Shown here: positions 23,261 through 30,100 of the stretch, piece after piece
Numbering within the stretch: position 1 is the stretch's first letter
How the letters are laid out: the number at the start of each line of letters is the position of its first letter
NCBI GenBank assembly: GCA_964553705.1
Contig: CAZKKV010000008.1
Location: 1 to 32,454 of the forward strand
DNA: 32,454 bases
Source: CAYXNZ01 sp964553705
GTDB lineage: Bacteria; Patescibacteriota; Patescibacteriia; Patescibacteriales; GWC2-42-12
Reading direction: 5' to 3'
Notes under the pieces: generated by a model
Databases searched by the model: none
What the model was told of the DNA's origin: nothing
What the model saw: only the letters and a program-made list of their open reading frames with translations
Translations under genes and position numbers: made by a program

Positions 23261-23755
23261 TTATATTTTGTTGTTTGAGTCACATATAGCAACGGCTAAA
23301 GCGTCGGCAGCGTCATCTGGTCGTGGTATTTCTTTGAGATTTAGAATTAGTTTAACCATATTTTGTACTTGTTTTTTGCTTGCTTGGCCATAAGTGGATA
23401 CCGCTTGTTTCACTTGCAGTGGTGTATATTCGCTAATTGGTAAGTTGTTTTGTTTGGCAGTAAGTAGGATTACCCCTCTGGCTTGGCCAACTATCAAAGC
23501 GGTTTTAATATTTTTACAAAAAAATAATTCTTCAACAGCGATTTTTTCTGGTCGATATTTTTTAATTATTTTATCCAATTTTTTATTCAGAATATTTAGC
23601 CTATCTGCTAGTTTAGTGTTAGCTTCGGTTTTGATTGAGCCATAAGTAATGCATACTAAATTATTTTTTTTATCTTTTTCAATGACGCCGTAACCTGTGT
23701 CAGCAATACCGGGGTCAATACCTAAAATAATAGTTTTATTTTGTTTAGTAGGCAT
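23261..23755 (-). CDS. ruvC: RuvC, Holliday junction endonuclease
   Basis: RuvC cuts Holliday junctions made during recombination, working with RuvAB. In 164 residues the RNase H-like fold and acidic residues are visible: ILGIDPGIADTGYGVIE (first Asp), AVEELFFCKNIKTALIVGQARGVIL (Glu), and the C-terminal PRPDDAADALAVAIC (last Asp pair). YTPLQVKQAVSTYGQASKKQVQNMV is the DNA-binding stretch. The length is normal. It lies 10 bases after yebC, a very common bacterial pairing, though ruvA and ruvB are not in this window. Confidence 0.95.
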   Translation of the reverse strand: MPTKQNKTIILGIDPGIADTGYGVIEKDKKNNLVCITYGSIKTEANTKLADRLNILNKKLDKIIKKYRPEKIAVEELFFCKNIKTALIVGQARGVILLTAKQNNLPISEYTPLQVKQAVSTYGQASKKQVQNMVKLILNLKEIPRPDDAADALAVAICDSNNKI

Positions 23756-23765
23756 TTGTAAGTAT

Positions 23766-24491
23766 TTATAAGTTTACGTTCGTATAGTAATCAGATACGT
23801 CTTCGCAATCTTCTAGTTCTTCAATAAATTTTTCCAATCTTTCTTTTTCTGTTTCTGTCGGATTTATTTCTTCTTTGGCGATATATTCGAGATCAGCTGA
23901 TTCTGTTTTAACATTTTTGTCATCTAGGAGATGTTTGATGTTTTGCCAGTTCTCCGTATTGGCAAGAATAGTCATTCCTTCTTCTTCTTTTTCGATATCT
24001 TCCGCGCCGGCGTCAATTAATTCTAATTCAAAATTTTCATTATTTAAATTATTGTTTTTTAATTCTTCGTTCGAAATTCTGATTACACCATTTCGTTCGA
24101 AATTCCACATAACTGAGCCAAAGGAGCCACCGTTTTTTGTGAAAACGTGGCGAATGGTTGCCGCTGAACGATTTTTATTGTCAGTTAAGCTTCTGATGAT
24201 AAATTGTGAATTTGTTGGTCCGATGCCCTCATAAATGAGTTCGATTATTTGTTCGCCGGCTAGCTCACCAGTACCGCGTTTAATCGCTCTCTCAATATTA
24301 TCTTTTGGCATATTAGCTGATTTGGCTTTTTCAATCGCCATGCGTAAACTGAAGTTTGTATCTGGGTCGCTACCTTTTTCTTTTGTAGCAATAGTAATCA
24401 GATTGGCAAGCTTGGTAAAAGCAGCGCCTCGCTTGGCATCAACGATTGCCTTAGCTCTTTTGGTTGTCGCCCATTTACTATGTCCTGACAT
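23766..24491 (-). CDS. yebC: YebC/PmpR-family protein (TACO1-like)
   Basis: A 241-residue member of the YebC/TACO1 family. Members were long annotated as transcription regulators and some assist translation of difficult peptide stretches. The N-terminus MSGHSKWATTKRAKAIVDAKRGAAFTKL is the family hallmark. RMAIEKAKSANMPKDNIERAIKRGTGE and YEGIGPTNSQFIIRSLTDNKNRSA follow, and FTKNGGSFGSVMWNFERNG leads into the C-terminal domain. Length is normal. It heads the yebC-ruvC-glgA group. Its leader contains a terminator-like hairpin (24544-24565). Confidence 0.95.
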   Translation of the reverse strand: MSGHSKWATTKRAKAIVDAKRGAAFTKLANLITIATKEKGSDPDTNFSLRMAIEKAKSANMPKDNIERAIKRGTGELAGEQIIELIYEGIGPTNSQFIIRSLTDNKNRSAATIRHVFTKNGGSFGSVMWNFERNGVIRISNEELKNNNLNNENFELELIDAGAEDIEKEEEGMTILANTENWQNIKHLLDDKNVKTESADLEYIAKEEINPTETEKERLEKFIEELEDCEDVSDYYTNVNL

Positions 24492-24543
24492 AAGATTGGT
24501 TAGAAGTTATAAAGCAAAAAGTGGAAAGTGTGAAAAGTATTTT

Positions 24544-24565
24544 AAAAAAATCAGGCACTGCCTGA
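24544..24565 (-). terminator. Terminator-like hairpin in the yebC leader
   Basis: On the minus strand TCAGGC-AGT-GCCTGA (24565-24551) is followed by seven T (24550-24544). It has the form of an intrinsic terminator, yet it lies about 55 bases upstream of the yebC ATG, with no minus-strand gene ending nearby. It may attenuate yebC-ruvC expression. Confidence 0.65.
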
Positions 24566-24574
24566 CATAGATTA

Positions 24575-24602
24575 ATTTAACATAAATACCAGTAAAAATC
24601 AA
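24575..24602 (-). promoter_or_regulatory. Possible yebC promoter
   Basis: On the minus strand TTGATT (24602-24597), a 16-base spacer and TTAAAT (24580-24575) form a plausible promoter. It would start transcription just before the leader hairpin. It is a moderate match only. Confidence 0.35.
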
Positions 24603-24606
24603 GATG

Positions 24607-24615
24607 TGTTATAAT
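24607..24615 (+). promoter_or_regulatory. Extended -10 promoter of pgi/pmi
   Basis: TGTTATAAT is a perfect TGn extended -10 element, about 27 bases before the ATG at 24643. No good -35 is seen. It overlaps the divergent yebC promoter region. Confidence 0.55.
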
Positions 24616-24642
24616 TAAATTAATAATTAAGTATTTTATATT

Positions 24643-25716
24643 ATGAATTTAGACAATTTAAAAATTTATCAAAAATTTGACAAAGAACGGGTTAGAGAAT
24701 CAATTGAATTGTTGCCTGATCAAATCAATCAAGTCTTACAGGAAGCACGGCTAATTAAGATTCCAAAAGAATATAGCAAGGTCAATCAAGTTGTTGTTAA
24801 TGGTATGGGCGGTTCTAATTTGGGCGCTGGTATTGTTAAAGCGGTATTTGGCGATAAAATAAAGGTCCCAATAACTATCGCGCCAGGCTATCAAATACCG
24901 GTTTCAGTTGATAAAAACACTTTGTTTATTATTTCGTCTTATTCAGGCAATACTGAAGAGCCACTTAGTGTTTATAATGAAGTAAAGAAAAAGAATGCAA
25001 AGATTATAGCTATTACAGCTTCGAATAAGAAAAATAAATTGGCTAATTTGATGCTAAGAGATAATATACCTGGTTATATTTTTCAGCCAGAATTTAATCC
25101 GTCTGGTCAGCCACGTATGGGCCTTGGTTATGGTATTTTTGGCATGGCAGTTATCTTAGCTAAAGCTGGTTTGTTTGTGATTAAAACAAAAGAGATAGAA
25201 GATATTGTTGTTAGTCTTAAAATTTGGGATAGAAGACTAAGACCAGAGGCAAAAAAAATTAATAATTTTGCCAAAAAGACGGTGATAGAAATTTACGGTA
25301 AACAACCAGTAATTGTTGGTGCAGAATTCTTAATTGGTAATTTAAGGGTATTGCGTAATCAGTTTTGTGAAAATAGTAAAAACTTCGCAACTTATTTAGT
25401 TTTACCAGAATTAAATCATTATGCCATGGAAAGTCTAGTTAATCCTAAAAGTAATAAAAAGAATTTAATTTTTGTGTTTTTTAATTCTAGTTTATATCAC
25501 CCAAGGATTCAAAAGAGATTAAACTTAACCAAGCAAGTTGTCAAAAAAAATAAGATAAGTATTTTGGAATATAAATTGACTGGTAAAACTAAGTCTGAGC
25601 AATCATTTGAAATGTTGCAGTTTGGTAGTTGGATGACTTATTATCTAGCAATGCTTAATGGCGTAAATCCGTCTAAGATTCCTTGGGTTGATTGGTTCAA
25701 AAAAGAGTTAAAATAA
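24643..25716 (+). CDS. Bifunctional phosphoglucose/phosphomannose isomerase
   Basis: It interconverts glucose-6-P, or mannose-6-P, with fructose-6-P in the cytoplasm. The 357 residues contain two SIS sugar-isomerase domains. NQVVVNGMGGSNLGAGIVKAVF and the phosphate-binding LFIISSYSGNTEEPLSVYNEV lie in the first. NPSGQPRMGLGYGIFGMA connects them, and LPELNHYAMESLVNP holds the histidine used for ring opening in the PGI/PMI group. The length fits the bifunctional archaeal/bacterial PGI-PMI subfamily rather than classical PGI (about 550 residues). It has its own promoter and a strong terminator, so it is a single-gene unit linking the ROK kinase and phosphohexomutase reactions. Confidence 0.9.
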   Translation: MNLDNLKIYQKFDKERVRESIELLPDQINQVLQEARLIKIPKEYSKVNQVVVNGMGGSNLGAGIVKAVFGDKIKVPITIAPGYQIPVSVDKNTLFIISSYSGNTEEPLSVYNEVKKKNAKIIAITASNKKNKLANLMLRDNIPGYIFQPEFNPSGQPRMGLGYGIFGMAVILAKAGLFVIKTKEIEDIVVSLKIWDRRLRPEAKKINNFAKKTVIEIYGKQPVIVGAEFLIGNLRVLRNQFCENSKNFATYLVLPELNHYAMESLVNPKSNKKNLIFVFFNSSLYHPRIQKRLNLTKQVVKKNKISILEYKLTGKTKSEQSFEMLQFGSWMTYYLAMLNGVNPSKIPWVDWFKKELK

Positions 25717-25730
25717 AGTTATTAAAAAAA

Positions 25731-25757
25731 GAAAGGCGTAAACGCCTTTCTTTTTTG
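25731..25757. terminator. Terminator between pgi/pmi and tRNA-Glu
   Basis: GAAAGGCG (25731-25738) and CGCCTTTC (25743-25750) form an 8-bp stem with loop TAAA, followed by TTTTTTG. A run of A precedes it, so it can also end the minus-strand tRNA-Glu transcript. Confidence 0.93.
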
Positions 25758-25763
25758 TTTTTG

Positions 25764-25835
25764 TACCGCCACGGGGAATCGAACCCCGGTCGCCAGGATG
25801 AAAACCTGGTGTCCTAACCACTAGACGATGGCGGC
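25764..25835 (-). tRNA. tRNA-Glu (anticodon UUC)
   Basis: On the minus strand acceptor GCCGCCA pairs with TGGCGGT (first pair G-U), with discriminator A. D arm TCGTCTAGTGGTTAGGA, anticodon arm CCAGG-TTTTCAT-CCTGG (anticodon TTC) and T arm CGGGG-TTCGATT-CCCCG are all regular. CCA is not encoded. Confidence 0.95.
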
Positions 25836-25858
25836 ATGCTATTAGTGAAAAAATAATC

Positions 25859-25882
25859 ATCCCGAAATCGGGATGGATTTTT
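25859..25882. repeat. Small palindrome with T-run upstream of tsaD
   Basis: ATCCCGA-AA-TCGGGAT (25859-25874) is a perfect short palindrome followed by GGATTTTTT and preceded by an A-run. It resembles a terminator, but no plus-strand gene ends just before it. The TCCCGA core is like the palindrome at 4865-4880. Confidence 0.55.
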
Positions 25883-25940
25883 TAAATAAAGTATGATAAT
25901 ACTAAAATATAATATAAATTAAAAATAAGAATTTGTCAAG

Positions 25941-27086
25941 ATGAAAATTTTAGGAATTGAAACTTCTTGCGATGAAACAGCGGCAGCCGTTGTTGAAGGT
26001 AGGAGTGATAAAATTGTGGTTTTATCAAATATAGTTTCATCACAAATAGAGATTCATAAAAAATATGGTGGCGTGGTGCCGGAAGTGGCAGCGCGGGAAC
26101 ATGTTTTAAATATGTTACCAGTAGTAAATGAAGCATTGGAAAAGGCTGAAATTTCTCCAGAATCCTTTATTAAAGGGGGTAAAAAGAACATTGATGCAAT
26201 TGCTGTTAATGTCGGGCCCGGCTTGATTACTTCATTGTTGGTTGGCACAGAAACTGCTAAAACTTTGGCTTATTCTTGGAATATCCCAATTATTGCCATG
26301 AATCATATTGAAAGTCATATATACGCTAATTGGTTGAGACCAATTAGCGAAGTCAAAAGTCAAAAGTCAAAAGTCAAAAGTCATGTAAAATTTCCAGCTA
26401 TTATTTTGACCGTGTCCGGTGGGCATACCATGCTGGTTTTGATGAAAGATTTTGGAAAGTTTAAAACAATTGGTGAAACCAGAGATGATGCGGCTGGTGA
26501 AGCGTTCGACAAAGCAGCTCAACTTATGGGGGTTGGTTATCCTGGAGGACCAGTCATTGCGAAGGTAGCTTCGCAATGGAAATTACAAATTACAAATTAC
26601 AATAACCAAAAAAAATCCAAAATCCAAAATTCAAATTTTATTATAGGTATTAATTTACCAAGACCGATGATTAATGATAAAAGTTATGATTTTTCTTTTT
26701 CTGGTTTAAAGACTGCTTTGCTTTATGCAATTAAAAAAGATTTGTATTGGAAAAAAAGAATACCAGAGTATGCTAATGAATTTCAGCAGGCGATTGTTGA
26801 TGTTTTGGTGGCAAAAACCATCAGAGCGGCAAAAGAATTTAAAGTAAAAACAGTGATGCTCTCTGGGGGAGTCTCGGCTAACAAGGAGTTGAGAAAACAA
26901 ATGGAGCAGGCAGTAAAAAATAAATTAGATAAAGTAGAATTTAGCATACCAGAATTAAAGTATTGTACTGACAACGCAGCGATGACAGCAGTGGCTGGAT
27001 ATTTTCGGGCATCCGTCAGCCGGCGGAAAAAAAAGTTTACTCCATGGCAAAAAATAAAAGTAGATTGTAATTTAGAATTGAAATAA
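25941..27086 (+). CDS. tsaD: TsaD, tRNA threonylcarbamoyladenosine synthase subunit
   Basis: TsaD transfers the threonylcarbamoyl group to A37 of ANN-decoding tRNAs, together with TsaB and TsaE. The 381 residues contain the family blocks: MKILGIETSCDETAAAVVEG, IHKKYGGVVPEVAAREH, VNVGPGLITSLLVGTETAK, metal ligands in MNHIESHIYANW, LTVSGGHTMLVLM, DDAAGEAFDKAAQLMGVGYPGGP, DFSFSGLKTALLYAI, LSGGVSANKELR and CTDNAAMTAVAGY. Two in-frame insertions of repeat DNA make it longer than usual (about 340). One is a heptamer array (26351-26383), and the other is a palindrome plus AT-rich array (26555-26640). Both lie between conserved blocks, so the protein is probably functional. It is preceded by tRNA-Glu on the other strand. 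Confidence 0.95.
   Translation: MKILGIETSCDETAAAVVEGRSDKIVVLSNIVSSQIEIHKKYGGVVPEVAAREHVLNMLPVVNEALEKAEISPESFIKGGKKNIDAIAVNVGPGLITSLLVGTETAKTLAYSWNIPIIAMNHIESHIYANWLRPISEVKSQKSKVKSHVKFPAIILTVSGGHTMLVLMKDFGKFKTIGETRDDAAGEAFDKAAQLMGVGYPGGPVIAKVASQWKLQITNYNNQKKSKIQNSNFIIGINLPRPMINDKSYDFSFSGLKTALLYAIKKDLYWKKRIPEYANEFQQAIVDVLVAKTIRAAKEFKVKTVMLSGGVSANKELRKQMEQAVKNKLDKVEFSIPELKYCTDNAAMTAVAGYFRASVSRRKKKFTPWQKIKVDCNLELK
26351..26383 (+). repeat. AGTCAAA heptamer array inside tsaD
   Basis: Four full copies of AGTCAAA plus AGTCA lie in frame between HIYANWL and KFPAIILTVSGGH. They encode a Lys/Ser/Val-rich stretch (VKSQKSKVKS). The unit is 7 bases, so a change of one copy would shift the frame. Confidence 0.9.
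26555..26640 (+). repeat. Palindrome plus AT-rich repeat array inserted in tsaD
   Basis: CATTGCGAAG (26555-26564) and CTTCGCAATG (26569-26578) are a perfect 10-bp inverted repeat. Three AAATTAC units follow, then CCAAAA/ATCC words to about 26640. The frame stays open (KLQITNYNNQKKSKIQNSN) and joins the conserved INLPRPMI block. Similar words occur at 12713-12752 and 31805-31880. Confidence 0.8.
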
Positions 27087-27146
27087 AAGTAAAATTTTTA
27101 TTTAACTTGTTTTAAATAGCGATATTAATTACAATAAGAATAGGCA

Positions 27147-27304
27147 GAACCTATCTTGAAAATAATTCTTGGCCCCCTTTTGACCTTTTTTGGCTGCAAA
27201 ATATAAAAATTTTTTCAAAATAGCCTGCTATTCTTCAAAAATTTTTATTTTTTTCGCTCAAAAAATTTTCAAAAAGAACTTAAGGCTATTTTTAAGATAG
27301 TTTC
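27147..27304. repeat. 158-bp imperfect palindrome between tsaD and trpS
   Basis: Both arms are centred exactly on 27225/27226. The outer arms are CTATCTTGAAAATA (27151-27164) against TATTTTTAAGATAG (27287-27300), extended by GAA/TTC outside. Inner arms are CTTTTTTGG/CTCAAAAAA-type pairs, then ATAAAAATTTTT (27203-27214) against AAAAATTTTTAT (27237-27248). The centre is AATAGC-CT-GCTATT. By direct counting, about 60 of 79 position pairs match, including G-U pairs. There is no reading frame in it. It could be a foldback (MITE-like) element or a large RNA hairpin in the trpS leader. Confidence 0.8.
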
Positions 27305-27322
27305 TAATTAAATAAAGAATAT

Positions 27323-28315
27323 ATGGATAATAATAAAAAAATTGTTTTTTCAGGCGTTCAACCTAGTGGTAATTTGCATATCGGTAATTATTTAGGTGCT
27401 ATTACTCAATGGGTAGAAATGCAGGACAAATATAGCTGTATTTTTTGCGTGGTTGATTATCATGCGATTACCGTTAAACAAGATCCAAGAATATTAAAGA
27501 ATAAGATAATTGAAGCAGCTAAAATTTATATGGCGTCTGGCATTAATCCAGAAAAATCTGTAATTTTTCAACAGTCAGATATAAAAGAGCATGCAGAATT
27601 GGCTTGGATATTAAATTGTACTAGTGCTCGAATTTCTGATTTGAATAAGATGACACAGTTTAAAGATAAGGCAGGAAAAAATCAAGAAAATGTTGGAGTC
27701 GGACTTTATGATTATCCTGTTTTGATGGCATCTGATATTTTACTTTATGATACTGACGCTGTGCCAGTTGGCGATGATCAATCTCAACATGTTGAGCTTT
27801 GTCGAACATTAGCTCGTCGGTTTAACACACAATTTGGCGAAACATTTAAAATTCCAGAATTAGTTATCAGAAAGGGCGGCGCTAGAATCATGGGCTTGGA
27901 TGACCCCAAAAAAAAGATGAGTAAAAGCGCATCTAATGCGGGTAATTATATTGCCTTGTCTGACGACCCAAAAGTGGCGGTAAAAAAGATTATGCGGGCA
28001 GTAACTGATTCTGGTTCGGAAGTTAAATATGACGAAAAGAAAAAACCAGCTATTTCTAATTTATTAACCATTTATTCGCTTTTAGCAGGAGAATCAATTA
28101 AAGATTTGGAAAAGCATTATAAGGGAAAAGGCTATGGCGAATTTAAAAAAGATTTGGCAGAAGTAGTTGGCAATTTTTTGATGCAATTTCAGAAAAAATA
28201 CAATAGCTTTAATGACGAAGATGTGATTGAAATATTGAAAGCTGGCGTAGAGAAGATTCAACCGATTGCCACAGAAACGATTGAAAAAGTTAAAAAAACA
28301 ATCGGAGTAAAATAA
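27323..28315 (+). CDS. trpS: Tryptophanyl-tRNA synthetase
   Basis: It charges tRNA-Trp with tryptophan; class Ic synthetase. In 330 residues: VFSGVQPSGNLHIGNYLGAITQW (HIGH-type motif LHIGN near residue 20), CVVDYHAIT, LYDYPVLMASDILLYD, VPVGDDQSQHVELCRTLARRFN, and the KMSKS motif in GLDDPKKKMSKSA. The C-terminal anticodon-binding part is complete, with normal length. A 158-bp palindrome lies directly upstream and may sit in its leader. A small unknown gene follows 14 bases downstream and is likely co-transcribed. Confidence 0.97.
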   Translation: MDNNKKIVFSGVQPSGNLHIGNYLGAITQWVEMQDKYSCIFCVVDYHAITVKQDPRILKNKIIEAAKIYMASGINPEKSVIFQQSDIKEHAELAWILNCTSARISDLNKMTQFKDKAGKNQENVGVGLYDYPVLMASDILLYDTDAVPVGDDQSQHVELCRTLARRFNTQFGETFKIPELVIRKGGARIMGLDDPKKKMSKSASNAGNYIALSDDPKVAVKKIMRAVTDSGSEVKYDEKKKPAISNLLTIYSLLAGESIKDLEKHYKGKGYGEFKKDLAEVVGNFLMQFQKKYNSFNDEDVIEILKAGVEKIQPIATETIEKVKKTIGVK

Positions 28316-28329
28316 ATTAATTTAATTAT

Positions 28330-28623
28330 ATGGATGCAAAAGATTTAATGAAGAATGTGTCGAAATTAACTGATTATGAATTTGAAAATCGTTTGAATAA
28401 ATTAGTACACGATAATTATCGTTACCGTAATTTAGATGTAAAAAATCGAAAAATCGTTTTAGATTTAGTGAAAAAATATAAAAAATATTTAAGAAAAGGT
28501 ATTAGGATTTCTTATACAGATTTACGAAATGAAGGCTATCGGTTGTACAAAAATAGATTAAGATTAAACTTAACAGAGGAGGACATAAAAGACATCAAGG
28601 AGATATTGGGGATGTTTAAATAA
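28330..28623 (+). CDS. Small basic helical protein of unknown function
   Basis: I do not recognise this 97-residue protein. It is rich in Lys, Arg, Asn and Tyr, has no membrane segment or cysteine, and is predicted by eye to be mostly helical (LTDYEFENRLNKLVHDNYRY, KIVLDLVKKYKKYLRKG, LTEEDIKDIKEILGMF). The segment KGIRISYTDLRNEGYRLYKNR could bind nucleic acid, but this is only a composition argument. It starts 14 bases after trpS, probably in the same transcript, and ends at a strong bidirectional terminator. Confidence 0.7.
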   Translation: MDAKDLMKNVSKLTDYEFENRLNKLVHDNYRYRNLDVKNRKIVLDLVKKYKKYLRKGIRISYTDLRNEGYRLYKNRLRLNLTEEDIKDIKEILGMFK

Positions 28624-28638
28624 AAAATAATTTTATAT

Positions 28639-28674
28639 AAAAAAAGACTTAGAATTAATTCTAAGTCTTTTTTT
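28639..28674. terminator. Bidirectional terminator between the trpS operon and phosphohexomutase
   Basis: AAAAAGACTTAGAATT (28641-28656) continues directly into AATTCTAAGTCTTTTT, a nearly perfect palindrome with long A- and T-runs. It serves the convergent plus and minus genes. Confidence 0.92.
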
Positions 28675-28688
28675 ATTGCAATTTAATT

Positions 28689-30023
28689 TTAGGAAGTTAT
28701 CAGTTTTATTATTTCTTCCTTTTTTTCTTCCATTAATTTTTTTGTTTTGGCCTCAAGATTTAATCTTAAAAAAGGCTCGGTATTGGACGGACGGACGTTA
28801 AACCACCAATTCTTATATTCAACTGTTAAGCCGTCAAGTTCGTTTTGCTGTCCGTCTTTATATTTTTCTTTTAGTTGGTTAAGTTTTTTTTCTTTGTCAT
28901 TAACTTTAAAATTAGTTTCTTCAATATTATAATAATTGGAATAACTAACTAGTAAATCAGATAATTTTTTGTTGGAAAGAGAGATAATCTCGGTCATTAT
29001 TAAAGCGGTGATTATGCCACTATCAACCATATAATTATCGCGATAGTAATAGTGTCCAGAAAGTTCGCCACCAAAGATTGCGCTTGTTTCTCTCATTAAT
29101 TTTTTAATAAAGCTATGCCCAACTTTTGATATAATTGGTTGGCCATTATTTTTTTTTATTGTTTCTGGCACATCATGACTACAGCGAAGATCGTAAATTA
29201 TTTTTTCTTTTGGATTATTTTTTAAGAAATATTCAGCTAGCACAGAAACGATAATATCACCCTTAATGATTTGCGCTTTTTCATTTATAAAAAAGACTCG
29301 ATCAGCGTCGCCGTCAAAAGCCATGCCAAAGTCAGCTTTTTCTTTAAGTACTGTTTTTTGCAGGTCGATTAAATTTTTACTTTCAATTGGGTTTGGCTGA
29401 TGATTTGGGAATGCACCGTCTAGTTCAAAATAGAGAGGAATAATTTTACAAGGCAGTGAGCTAAAAAATAAAGGGACAATTTTGCCAGCCATGCCGTTAC
29501 CGGCGTCGACTACTATTTTAAGCGGTTTAAAGTTTTTTGTTCTAATAAAATTAAGAGCTTTTTTTATATAGTCAGGTATAGCATCTATTGATTCTATTTG
29601 TCCGTCATTTCCAGTTTCAATATATTCGTCATTTTCAATTTTTGTTTTTAAATCTTGAATTTCTTCTTGTCCAAAGGGTTTAGCATTGGCAAAAGTCATT
29701 TTAAAACCGTTCCATTCTGATGGATTATGAGAGGCAGTAATCATGATTGACGGGTGACCTAAAAAACCAGAAGCAAAATAAGTTGTGTCAGTAGAAACTA
29801 AATCAATATCAATTACGTTTTTGCCGGTTTTTTTTATTCCTTCAGCCAAAGCATTAAAAATATTTTCACTAGATAATCTCATGTCGCGACCAATAATAAT
29901 TGTTTGTTCGTCCATTTGTGAGGCAAAATTATTGCCAATTGATTTTATTAAATCGTCAGTTAAATTATCGCCGTAAATTCCGCGGATATCATAAGCTTTA
30001 AAAATTGTTGAATCTATTTTCAT
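28689..30023 (-). CDS. Phosphomannomutase/phosphoglucomutase
   Basis: It moves phosphate between C6 and C1 of glucose or mannose, linking hexose-6-P to nucleotide-sugar and glucan synthesis. The chain of 444 residues has all four domains: FKAYDIRGIYGDNLTD, the phosphoserine loop MITASHNPSEWNGFK (S98), metal loop FDGDADRVFF, sugar-specificity loop GGELSGHYYYRD and phosphate-binding RPSNTEPFLRLNLEA. GELSGHxxF/Y is the pattern of the bifunctional PMM/PGM group. The frame also opens at TTG 30047, but those eight codons lie in a palindromic repeat, so ATG 30023 is chosen. It is a single gene convergent with the trpS operon. Confidence 0.93.
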   Translation of the reverse strand: MKIDSTIFKAYDIRGIYGDNLTDDLIKSIGNNFASQMDEQTIIIGRDMRLSSENIFNALAEGIKKTGKNVIDIDLVSTDTTYFASGFLGHPSIMITASHNPSEWNGFKMTFANAKPFGQEEIQDLKTKIENDEYIETGNDGQIESIDAIPDYIKKALNFIRTKNFKPLKIVVDAGNGMAGKIVPLFFSSLPCKIIPLYFELDGAFPNHQPNPIESKNLIDLQKTVLKEKADFGMAFDGDADRVFFINEKAQIIKGDIIVSVLAEYFLKNNPKEKIIYDLRCSHDVPETIKKNNGQPIISKVGHSFIKKLMRETSAIFGGELSGHYYYRDNYMVDSGIITALIMTEIISLSNKKLSDLLVSYSNYYNIEETNFKVNDKEKKLNQLKEKYKDGQQNELDGLTVEYKNWWFNVRPSNTEPFLRLNLEAKTKKLMEEKKEEIIKLITS

Positions 30024-30045
30024 AATCTTTAGTTTACCTTTCCCC

Positions 30046-30082
30046 AAACCATCCCCTTAGTGAGGGGAGGGAAAAAAGGTTT
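30046..30082. repeat. Palindromic repeat between phosphohexomutase and the bactofilin-like gene
   Basis: AAACC (30046-30050), CCCCT (30053-30057), AGGGG (30063-30067) and GGTTT (30078-30082) form nested complementary arms. It is a typical dispersed GC-rich repeat. It could also terminate the minus-strand bactofilin-like gene that stops at 30101. Confidence 0.6.
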
Positions 30083-30100
30083 AAAATTTTATTGTTTTGT

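Noticed and set aside
26351..26383. CRISPR-like direct repeats
   Set aside because: The unit is only 7 bases with no spacers, and it is in frame inside tsaD.
27147..27304. Insertion sequence
   Set aside because: There is no transposase frame in the palindrome; only a nonautonomous foldback or RNA structure is possible.
30024..30047. TTG start for the phosphohexomutase eight codons upstream
   Set aside because: It lies in a GC-rich palindromic repeat; the family N-terminus begins at ATG 30023.
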